From assembly GCA_019916065.1 (NCBI GenBank), contig CM034240.1, positions 42,047,180-42,111,179 of the forward strand: a DNA stretch of 64,000 nucleotides, in the 5' to 3' direction. The notes beneath the pieces were generated by a model that was not told the DNA's origin, did not search any database, and saw only the letters and a list, made by a program, of their open reading frames with translations. Positions 24,240 through 33,795 of this stretch are shown here, piece by piece. The position numbers and the translations under genes are program-made. The number at the start of each line of letters is the position of its first letter. Position 1 is the first letter of the stretch. This stretch comes from Vitellaria paradoxa (lineage: Eukaryota; Streptophyta; Magnoliopsida; Ericales; Sapotaceae).

Positions 24240-24325
24240 GAAACCTGTATCGCTACGGGATTTGATCCCGAGACCTTGAAGATCTAAATCTGAGATCCCT
24301 ACCACTGCGACACAGACTTCATTGT
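24240..24325 (-). repeat. second tRNA-like sequence inside the solo LTR
   Basis: On the minus strand GTCTGTGTCGCAGTGGTAGG (A-box-like) is followed by GGGATCAAATCCC (B-box/T-arm-like). It lies next to an (AT)n tract at 24213-24235. It lacks a paired acceptor stem and resembles a SINE head. Confidence 0.5.
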
Positions 24326-25132
24326 GGTATACACATCAGTATTTAACTATTTTACATGTAAGTAAAATAGTAGTTACGGATGAAACCGTTGTAAGTATAA
24401 TTTACATTATTCAGTTGAGATCTATTGAATTAATTGTTGCATAAATAGTATGCCACCTAAACACATTCACTTAATACAGTATAGTATTACAACCACTGCA
24501 TATAGGCACCTAGGAGATTCTGATTACTGGGCTTTAGTAGCTCACCCCTTGTGGGAATATTTTTTTCAGGATATTAAGCACAGGGATACAGAAGATGAGC
24601 TGGAAAGAGATTAATTTCTCTTAAATATTCCATCAGAAGAGTTATCTATTTTTTTCTTCTTTCCTGCACAGAGCTGGAGGACTTTATTTTTGGTCTGTAA
24701 TAATTGTTGGATGATTGTAATTATTAAGCATAGACCTAATTTACTTTTATTTGGTATGTAATGTTAATCGCGTGGTTGGGACACTTAGATGGCTCTGTAA
24801 TATTTTTCTCTATCTTTATTTTGTGCCCTGTAGTTGAAATCCCATCAAATGGTTCAGTCCAATGACTTATAAATATTGTTTGGGATAAACATGAGATTTT
24901 GACTATCTTAAATTTTTCTTACGGGTCAACCCCAATATGGAGGAAAACTCTGGGGTGTGACAGCGTGTTATTATAATCTTATTTTTATACCTAACAAATA
25001 AATTCCAAGTCACCCCTGGGCATTCGGTTATGAAAATCCGGGGCGTGACATATTCAAATAGTTAGTTTCATTTATTTAAAAAATGTCGCAAATATTAAAT
25101 GTCATTAATAGATAATCATGTCATTTTTGTAA

Positions 25133-25472
25133 GTGCCTCCACTCTTCTTGTTATTATCATCAAGTGCCCCAACTCTTCTTATTGTAATCATTAACACAAA
25201 TTCCCTTTAACTTTTTGATACGAGAAGAGCAACATACCTCGTTCATTACTGTAATCACTGATTCCAACAAGATCCCAAAAATATATATATATATATATGA
25301 TACTTGTAACTACACCACCTGTTTTATTTATATATACCATATGTGTATATGATTGTTATGCTTTTTGTTCATGGCCATCTTCTTCTTATTCTGGCCGCTT
25401 CTATTACCTTTCTTCTAACCATAACGTGCTGAATTTTAATCATCAGTTACTGGCACTTTGATCTTCCTAGAG
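25133..25472 (+). repeat. 5' flank of DUF4220 tandem unit 2
   Basis: Copy of the upstream flank also found at 20833-21130, with a short internal AAGTGCC-CAACTCTTCTT duplication and an (AT)n run near 25279-25298. Confidence 0.75.
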
Positions 25473-26581
25473 ATAGGGAACATCACTCAGAGTTTTCCAA
25501 ATATTTTGTCAAGATTATGGAACAAATAGGAGCTCTGTGTGATGGTTCTCCTCAGCCTTTACTTGCAAATTGTGCTCATCATCCTTGGAAGAATGCGAAA
25601 GTACATTGTTAGGACCAGATTTAGGTTTGTTATAGACTTTGTTGTATTAGCTGCCTACTCATCAGCAGACCAAGTTGCCACTGTTTCTCTTAGCATCATC
25701 TCCTGCAGCATATCAAATAATTCTTCCAATAAATCTCATCGTCCTAATCCAAATAGTACTGCTCCAATATTCATCACTACTTTCTGAGCGCTAGTTCTTC
25801 TTTTATATTTCGTCCAATAAATCTCATCCTCCCAAATCATCCTTTGCTTGCAAATTGTGCTCATCATCCTTGGAAGAAGGCGAAAGTACATTATTGGGAC
25901 TAGATTTGGGTTTGTTATAGATTTTGTCGTATTAGCTGCCTACTCATCAGCAAACCAAGTTGCTACTGTTTCTCTTAGCATCATCTCCTGTAGCATATCA
26001 AATAATTCTTCCAATAAATCTCATCGTCTTAATCCAAACAGTACTACTCCAATATTCATCACTGCTTTCTGAGCGCTAGTTCTTCTTTTATATCTCGTCC
26101 TATAAATCTCATTCTTCTAATAAATCTCATCCTCCCAAATCAGCCTTTGCTTGCAAATTGTGCTCATCATCCTTGGAATAAGGCGAAAGTATTTTGTTAG
26201 GACCAGATTTGGGTTCGTTATAGACTTTGTCGTATTAGCTGCCTACTCATCAACAGACCAAGTTGCCACTGTTTCTCTTAGCATCATCTCCTGTAGCATA
26301 TCAAATAATTCTTCCAATAAATTTCATCGTCCTAATTCAAATAGTATTGCTCCAATATTCATCACTGCTTTCTGAGTGCTAGTTCTTCTTTTATATCTCG
26401 ACAGTCAAGATAACATTACTGCCCAGTCCTTGGATGACAATAACAGCTACTTAAGGAAGTTGTTGTGTTTAGCATCCAGGTTGTGGTGACCTTTATAGTT
26501 ATCTTCCGTACTTGGAGTAGCACTCTGCTTAGATTCCTGATCAAACTCGTATTTGTTTTTGGAATTCTTAAGAATGCAGAG
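25473..26581 (+). pseudogene. DUF4220/DUF594 family pseudogene, unit 2, N-terminal part
   Basis: Plant membrane-protein family of unknown function. Homology to unit 3 starts at 25473, where the start codon is ATA instead of ATG. The first hydrophobic exon region (LQIVLIILG-RRKY, AYSSADQVATVSLSIISCS) is present three times in tandem, beginning at 25563, 25848 and 26151. Each copy ends at the same TGA, where unit 3 has TGG (Trp). After the third copy the homology continues through the QDNITAQSLDDN region to 26581. There an LTR sequence begins and the central part of the gene is missing. It cannot encode a full protein. Confidence 0.88.
25555..26400 (+). repeat. tandem triplication (285/303 bp) within the DUF4220 pseudogene
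   Basis: TTGCAAATTGTGCTCATCAT recurs at 25563, 25848 and 26151. Each copy carries an open stretch of about 75 codons and a shared stop. A spacer with CCAATAAATCTCATCCTCC separates the copies. Confidence 0.92.
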
Positions 26582-27101
26582 TGTTAGGAAATCACGTTTC
26601 CTACACTAAATTGGTCAACATATCTTTTCTATTAGCTATTTAATTTAATAGGTTGAAATTAAGTGGTCTATTTTTGGTAAGCCCATAGATTGCTCAAATT
26701 GATATGGGCTAATTAAGTGGTTAACAATTTTTTCTTAATTAGAGAATTATGGGAACCCTAATTGAGCGTTATATAAAGATTCTTCTGGTTATGGTCCCCA
26801 ATAATACCAAATCATAACACAATTTCTCTTATTTCCATCTAAAAGAGAGATGATGGTCCTATTGAGGAACTAAAGCAATTTGGTTGAGGAAGATCACAAA
26901 CCACCCCTCTGTTCATGATCCATTGTCGTAGTATTTCCGCAAAACTGGCGATCGTTCTTAATGGATCTAGGTATCTCACTCAAATCTGTAAATTCTTAAT
27001 AATTTGGCATGATGTATATTCTCGGATTTTTGGTCAACACATTCTAGAATGTTTGCATCTAGAATTTGTTTATGACTTTTGGTATGATTTAATTTCTAAC
27101 A
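26582..27101 (+). mobile_element. LTR of a truncated LTR retrotransposon
   Basis: 520 bp, starting TGTTAG and ending CTAACA. It is followed at once by GTGGTACTAGAGC, a variant of the initiator-Met tRNA primer binding site (TGGTATCAGAGC), so this is a 5' LTR in plus orientation. A TATA-like TTATATAAAG lies near 26770. No gag/pol follows and no partner LTR is seen before homology to the DUF594 region resumes near 27700. Confidence 0.75.
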
Positions 27102-27704
27102 AGTGGTACTAGAGCTAAATATCATATTAAATTATTAGGAATGATCATGATAATTATGTTTTATGAATTTCTTGATACATTGCTATATTATACATAATTT
27201 TGAATTGTTATTTCGCTACCCATTTGGATATTTAGGGTTAAATATAAAATATATATAATTTTCTTGATTATCTTGATTTTCTTAAATCATGATTACATGA
27301 TTGTTAGGGTTCTTTGTAGTTTTCAATTCTTAATACAATCTATAGGGTTTTAGTTTTCTCTTTAAGTTTTGATTCATTGTAGAATTGTATAAGAAAACTC
27401 TAAGATTATTCTTTTTGTTATATGGATATTTATATATATATAATTTAATTATGGATTCCAAAATATGTGGGAAGTTCCTTTGGAAGCTCATCAAGAAAAT
27501 ATCTTGGATACTTTTGTGGAGAATTCTAAAGCCTTAATCTTCACTGTCCATTGAGAATGTGGAAGGTTATAAATAGAGGTCACACTCTCCTTTGTAAGCA
27601 TCCAAGTTTGAGGTGTGAAATTGTAACACCCTTTACACAATTGTCTTATATCTTAAAATATACTAATTGAAGTAATATGTTTTTCTCTAGCATATAACTA
27701 AGAT
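27102..27704 (+). other. primer binding site and non-coding tail of the LTR insertion
   Basis: Contains the PBS at 27104-27115, then AT-rich sequence without coding. Around 27440-27640 a TATAAATAGAGG box and 'GTAACACCCTTTACAC' look like promoter/R sequence of another LTR. This is tentative. Confidence 0.4.
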
Positions 27705-28115
27705 ATCTATTACTATTCCAATAATCCTGATCCTCCCCTAGTGTGTAAAGTAAGCAAATCCTTGTCTAATTACATATTTTATCTCCTAGTCATATGCCCT
27801 ATCTTGTTGGCCAAAGGAATTGGGGAGATTAGGTATAAAGATGTGTGTAGAAGCCACCAAATATTTTGAGCAACGAATGTATGCTATAGCAAGGAATAAA
27901 AGCGAAACTTGCAACTCATTGCTTAGAGAGGATATAGAACCTCCACCACGTGCGACGAAAGATAACAGAAGTAAGTCTGTGCTATTCGATAAAGTTATCC
28001 TGGCTAAAAGATTGCAAGTACTAAGGAATGAAAAGAAATGGTTTGTGATAATTCAGGTGTGGATTGAGATGCTATGGTATGCTACAATTCAAAGCGAGTA
28101 GAAGTACCATGCAAC
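27705..28115 (+). pseudogene. DUF594 C-terminal part, unit 2
   Basis: Homologous to unit 3 from 31195. An open stretch at 27820-28101 holds CVEATKYFEQRM, SKSVLFDKVILAK-LQ and WIEMLWYA-IQSE, features of the DUF594 tail. It ends at TAG where unit 3 has TGG (Trp). A frameshift near 27786-27830 separates it from the preceding MCP-LLPKGI motif. It is the 3' end of the pseudogene interrupted at 26582. Confidence 0.85.
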
Positions 28116-29439
28116 AACAACTCAGTAAAGGAGGAGAGTTCCTCACTCATGTCCGCCTTCTTCTTACACATCTTAGTTTCAATAGACAATATACAGTACT
28201 ACATGGTAAAGTAGAGTTAATTAAAATGACATAGAATTCTGAAAACAATTATACTCACATTTATATCAGTTCTAATTCCTAGATTGAATAGATTAGCGGA
28301 TCCTTTAAGCTTGTACTGATCAATGTAGAAACATGGCATCGGCTGGCTCAATGAAGATGTCTAACAATTAATAAAGTTCTTAATTTTAATCTCTCTTAAA
28401 TAGTTGGTTCTCATTGCTTTCATTATGGTTTGTGCAGTGTGATTTGTCGAGTTTTTATTATTTGTTAGAATCTTACCTACAAGGCTACAAATATGAATAA
28501 GTTGTACGTATAAGAGTCCACTGTATTAAGAAAGATTTTGATTGGGAGGACTCTCCCAATTTTTTCACTTTTTAATCAATCTCAAATTTGTGGACTTCCC
28601 ATACATGAGCAAGGACGTGGTAGACTATATGCCACATCACTAAAATATTGTTATAAGATCGTAATGAGACTTTCCATTTATATTCAATTGGTTTTAAATT
28701 AGACATCTTTAAAGAAATTGTTTGTTATATTTAGTTGCATTGGGAATTGTGGTAAAAAAAGGTAAAGAATTTGAAAAATCAGAAAATTAATTTATTGATG
28801 ATTATATTTTATTTTATTTTTTATCTTTTAGCCCAAACAATTTCAAATATGTATTTAAAATTTTGTATTTTGTTCTCACTTTTCCAATCATTTTTTTTCC
28901 TTTCCCTCTTTGTTTTCATTAAATAAATCTTTAATCCAAAAACATCTCGAATTAGGAGCCAAAAAAGGTGGGGTAAAGGAAAAGATGACAACATAGTAAG
29001 AATGAAATATGAAGTCTTTAATATATATAATGAATAAATTAGTTTAGAAAATAAAAAGAGAACAACATAGTAAGAATGAAATATAAAATCTCTAATATAT
29101 ATTATCAATGAGTTAGTTTGGAAAATAAAAATAATTCTAACTCTTTCTTTCCCGCCACACTTTTCACCAAAATTAAATAAAAATATAATTTTAAATTCTA
29201 TTTACTTTTCTCGATTGCAATCTAAAACACATCTCCCAAGTAAAAATATTAAATACATAAAAAATTATTTTAATTATAATTCTGCTACATTACAATATTC
29301 ATTTTAATTATTCTATTTTCTTATATAATTTTGTTATCTAATGACACAATCTTAATTTATTGTTTGCCCAATTTCATAATGTTGACATTCATCCGCTGGT
29401 ACATGTGTTCATAGAAAATGGATAAAATCATAATCACTT
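28116..29439. other. spacer between DUF4220 units 2 and 3
   Basis: Holds the unit-2 3' flank: CCTACAAGGCTACAAATATG at about 28489 recurs at about 31977 after unit 3. No separate gene is supported. Confidence 0.5.
28985..29132. repeat. 74-bp tandem duplication
   Basis: ACAACATAGTAAGAATGAAA occurs at 28988 and 29062, exactly 74 bp apart, in AT-rich spacer. Confidence 0.85.
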
Positions 29440-29572
29440 AATCAAATATATATGATTCTAATGCTTTTAGTTCTTGGCCACATCCTCTTTATTCTGGCTA
29501 CTTCTAATAGCTTTTCTCAAAACATAACATATTGAATTTTGATCAGTTGCTAACAGTTTGATATTCCTAGAG

Positions 29573-31693
29573 ATGAGGGAGAACATTCAGAACCTCCCAG
29601 AGATTCTACAGAAACTATGGAGTGAATGGGAGCTCTGTGGGATGGTTTCCCTCAGCCTTTGCTTGCAAATTGTGCTCCTTATCCTTAGAAGAAGGTGAAA
29701 GTATATTGTTGGGACCAGATTTGGTTTTATTATAGACTCTGTCATATGGGCTGCCTACTCATCAGCAGACGAGGTTACCACTGTTTTTCTAAGCATCATC
29801 TCCTGCAGCCTAGCAAATAGTTCTGATAAATTTTCAAAAAGTACTACTGCAACCATCACTACCTTTTGGGCATCATTCTTTCTTTTGCATCTTGGTGGCC
29901 AAGACAACATTACTGTCTATTCGTTGAATGATAACGACGGCTACTCAAGGCAATTACTTGTGTTTATCATCCGGGTTGGAGTGACCTTCACCATCATCCT
30001 TCGTTCTTAGAGTAACACTCTCCTTAAATTCCTGTTCTCACTTGTGTTTATTTCTGGAATTCTTAAAATTGGAGAGAGAATATGGGCTCTCTGATCATCA
30101 AGCAGTGATCATCTCAGAAACTATTTGTTACCCTCTCGAATGCAGGGCCAGATTATCCTGAATCCATAAAGAAATATAATGATGGAAAAAAGCAGGGGTT
30201 AAATATGCAATTTCATAGTAAGAATGAAGAAAATTCCTCATCTATTATTCAAGTAATCGCCAATGAGACAAACAATGGTACTCAAGATGCCCAACATCTT
30301 CTTCAAGTAGCCGTCAATATGGGAACTAAGGAGGAGGTTGAACTTCTTACCGATGCTTATTCCTTATTTGACATTTTCCAGTGCCTTTATGCAAAGCTCT
30401 TGATTAGTTATCATGAGTGCCAGCGTGGTTTGTCCGTGTTGTTGGACAAATACAAGTCACATCAACAAGTCTTCAAAGTGATAGAGATAGAGCTTGGAAT
30501 TATGTACAACATGCTCTACACTAAGGCATCCATAACTCATTCTCCAATCGGATTCTATTTCTACTTAATCAGCTTATTGTGCTTTACATTAGCACTTGGG
30601 TTGTTTTGGAAGGCCATTGGCGGTAGTAAGCCTGATTTCTCAGCCATCAATGTGGGAATAACTTATCTGTTACTGATCATGGTAGTTTTATCGAAATTTG
30701 CTCCAGCATTATGTTAATTTTCTCTAAAACAAGCATTTTTTGGTTAAGTAGACGCAACGAGACTAGGAGTGCTTCTATGTATCAAGCTATCTCATCTCCT
30801 CGATTAGCTTTAATCATTGGCAAGAGGTGGTCTGGTAACATGGGGCAATTAAACCTAATGGATTTTTGCCTACAAGATAAGCCAACAGATGATTGTGAGA
30901 AAGTCCTGAAATTCTTTCAAATCAATGAAAAGTTGAAGATTTCTTGGCAGGAAGTGACAAATGCCTTGAAAGAACAAATAATGATAATGATTGAGAAAAA
31001 ATTGAACACAAGCCTGATCTATGAGAAACCTAAGCAGTCATTGAAAGCGGTAATTAATTGTGTGCTTGAACAGAATATTTCTAATCCTGTTGACAAGTTG
31101 GGACTAATTACTATAAAAGAATTCGATCACAATGTTCTTCTTTTGCACATAGCTATAGACATCTGTTACCATTGTAATTCCTCCAGCAGCTCCAATAATC
31201 CCAAACCTAACTCAGTGCATACAATAAGCAAATCCTTGTCTGATTACATGTTGTATCTCCTAGTCATGTGCCCCAACTTGTTGCCAAAAGGAATTGAGGG
31301 GATCAGGTATGGAAACACGTGTGTAGAAGCCACTAGATATTTTGAGCAACGACTATGGACTATAGCAAGGAGTAAAAGTAAAGCTTGCAGTTTATTACTT
31401 GGAAAGAACACAGGCATTCCACCACGTGTAGTGCAAGGCGAAAAAGCAAGTCTATGCTATTCGATAAGGTTATCCTAGCCAAAAGCTTGCACGCACTAAG
31501 GAATGAAAAGAAATGGGTTGTGATAACTCAGCTGTGGATTGAGATGCTATGGTATGCTGCAATTCAAAGTGAGTGGAAATATCATGACCAGCAACAAGTA
31601 AATGAGGAGAGTTCCTCACTCATGTCTACCTTTTTCTTGCACATCTTGGCTTCAATGAACAATATAAAGTACCACAAAGTGAAGCAAAGTTAG
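29573..31693 (+). pseudogene. DUF4220/DUF594 family pseudogene, unit 3 (nearly full length)
   Basis: Most complete copy. It begins at ATG 29573 (MRENIQNLPEILQKLW) with a hydrophobic N-terminal DUF4220 domain and ends with a DUF594 tail (DYMLYLLVMCPNLLPKGI, CVEATRYFEQR, SMLFDKVILAKSL, WIEMLWYAAIQSEW). In-frame stops: TGA at 29696-29698, where unit 2 has CGA (Arg); TAG at 30008-30010; TGA at 30092-30094. Frameshifts lie between 30094 and 30205, near 30711 and near 31440. Remaining open stretches are 30205-30717, 30711-31478 and 31385-31693. No introns are evident. DUF4220/DUF594 proteins are predicted membrane proteins of unknown function. The unit-2 CGA to TGA difference fits cytosine deamination. 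Confidence 0.9.
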
Positions 31694-32211
31694 TTCAAAT
31701 ACCACAATCAAGTTGAAAAAAAGAAACAAAATAGAAGTGATAGTAGATCGTGGGGACAGATAGAGAATTTTAGGCGGCATTTGGTTTGTATTTCTATTTT
31801 TTATTTTCTGTTTTTTGTTTTGAGATTCATATTTTAAAAATGCTAAAAATGCATTTGGTTTAACATTTTTTTATTTCTTGTGTTTTGAAATTCTCCTTAT
31901 TTTGGGTTAAAAAGTCTCAAGTCATTTTGCATTTCATGTGTAACCTATTTTTTGTTTTCTATATGTTAGAGCTTTCCTACAAGGCTACAAATATGTATGA
32001 GTTGGACATATACTTGTCCCCTGTATGATTTACTTTTGATTGCAATATAATTACTTAAATTTTTTGTTTGGTGGAATTCTGTCCACTCATTAAATTTTTA
32101 ATAATGAGCTATTGAGTTTAATTTCTGATTGTTTTCTTTGCTTTTATATTCATCTTAAACCAAACTATAATATAGGATCTAAATTTGATGTAAATTTGAT
32201 TAAAACTAAAC
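31694..32211. other. 3' flank of DUF4220 unit 3
   Basis: Includes the duplicated 3' flank (about 31965-32010) and a T-rich stretch starting GCATTTGGTTTGT near 31776 that may be a MITE end. No gene. Confidence 0.4.
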
Positions 32212-32397
32212 ATAAAACCCCTCAAAATAGACAAGGACAAGGACAACATAAACTAGCAAATTGAGGTATTATGGGCTTATTAATTATGTGGAATCCCTAG
32301 TTGATAAAACCCCTCAAAATAGACAAGGACAAGGACAACATAAACTAGCAAATTGAGGTATTGTGGGCTTATTAATTATGTGGAATCCCTAGTTGAT
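32212..32397 (+). repeat. 93-bp tandem duplication at the BAHD pseudogene
   Basis: ATAAAACCCCTCAAAATAGA begins at 32212 and 32305, 93 bp apart; the two copies are almost identical, so the event is recent. The unit ends at GTTGATG, where recognisable BAHD homology begins. Confidence 0.92.
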
Positions 32398-33065
32398 GGC
32401 AACTCTTCAGATATCATTGAATACCCAAAACTTGAGGTATGCAACAAACTGATCAAAGATGAGAAAATAACTATTTAACTTGTTTTAGCTGTGGTAACAT
32501 CGTGATTTTAGGCATATGAATTGAAGATGCATGTGCCTCAAGCACATTCATCAAAGACCGAAAGAAGACTTAATTTGTCCAATCTTTAACTTGGCATCTA
32601 TATTAATCAATTCTCATTAAGAAAACGACTCACTTGGATAATCAATTCTCATTAAGAAAACGACTCACTTGGATAAGGCAGAGCCCATATGCATGGAGGG
32701 GGGATGATATTTGTCATATCAGATTTGATTGCCCTTAATGCTTTAGCAATTTTTACAATACTAGAAGTTGTAATGGTCAATAGTCAATTGTACTTTATAA
32801 CCTATATTATAGTTGCAATAGAAGACTAGGAAACGATAGTGCACCAGTGACACTCCCTCCGGTGAATTTGAGGCCAAGAATTGTCTCTCACCATTGCTGA
32901 GGATACTCTTTTGGCAATCTGTTTAAGATGGCCATGCATTTACCAAACTTGAGAAAGATTTAGTTTGTTCATCGTGTAAGCTAAAGGATTGAATTCAAAA
33001 TATAGTCACTGATTATAAAAAGACAACTTCTAGGTGAAAATGAATTGGCAATTCACAATGATAGT
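32390..33065 (+). pseudogene. BAHD acyltransferase pseudogene
   Basis: Scattered but collinear BAHD segments in order: VDGNSSDIIEYPKLEV near 32393-32440 (equals VDGQLSDILEKPEVDL of the intact gene at 7023); a decayed HXXXD region ending STFIKD near 32500-32570; VNLRPRIV...YSFGNLF near 32860-32930; and DYIKRQLLGEN near 33010-33045. Stops and frameshifts separate them and the DFGWG end was not found. It is the third BAHD trace in the window. Confidence 0.75.
32606..32675. repeat. 35-bp tandem duplication
   Basis: Two identical 35-bp units starting ATCAATTCTCATTAAGAAAA at 32606 and 32641, inside the BAHD pseudogene. Confidence 0.92.
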
Positions 33066-33269
33066 GCAACAAGAAATTGAGGTAAAACTTTTAAGAAGAA
33101 ATCCGCGGCGTTGCTCCAACCACAAGCTTAATTTGGAACATTGAGGAATTCAGCTATATACCTCTAATTAATGGCAAGAGAAAACAGTAACTAATGAAAC
33201 CCAAACCAATACCATAATAAGTGAAAAAATAATAATTGGTGACTTATACCTGTTAGTCATAACTGACTG

Positions 33270-33795
33270 CAATCACAGTCGTAAATAATGACTGTTGAAA
33301 TCAGGATAGTAAATAACAGTTGCAATCAGAGTCATAAATAAGTTGAGTTGATTACCATTTTGTCAACAATCATTTTAAAGTTTGATTTAAAAATTTTAAT
33401 GAACTTGAAAAGCTATTTAAAGCTTGACTATGTTAATTATTTTACAAATATTTAGGTTTATCAATTCAAAATTAAATCAAGACAAAATATTTTTAAATTT
33501 AGTTTAATTTTATACAAAAATTCAACCTGAACAAATTTTTAGCAGTTTGAATTTTAGCTGCCTGATTGGTCTTGCCTCCTTGGTTGCAATTACGAGGTCT
33601 AGTTTATATGAAGCATATTTATTGATTTTCAAAATTAAAAAAAATAATAATAACTCTTTGAGTTAGTTCGTAAATTAACTTTCTTCGTCTGGGCTTGGGA
33701 TTAGGATGGTTCTGGGCCATACAGGCTTGAACTAACAAAAGGATAATGTTTATTCATACTTAGCCCAAAGGATGATTCTGGACCGAGTTAACGAA
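33270..33795 (+). repeat. segmental duplication, copy 1
   Basis: Collinear with 45100-45965: TGCAATCAGAG, TTAATTATTTTACAAATATT, TTATTGATTTTCAAAA, TAAATTAACTTTCTT, GGCTTGAACTAA and TTAGCCCAA occur in the same order. It lacks the SINE of copy 2. Confidence 0.75.

Larger units (their letters stand above)
21385..25050. mobile_element. 3.67-kb solo LTR, probably Ty3/Gypsy (Tekay/Del-like)
   Basis: Starts TGTAATAACCTG, ends GGGGCGTGACA, and is flanked by TATTC at 21380-21384 and 25051-25055. No gag or pol exists between the ends, and there is no second LTR. The length and the GGGG(C/T)GTGACA end fit large-LTR chromoviruses of the Tekay/Del type (inference). A TATA-like CTATAAATT near 22110 may mark the LTR promoter. 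A second GGGGTGTGACA occurs about 90 bp before the end, but the target-site duplication supports 25050. Confidence 0.8.
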
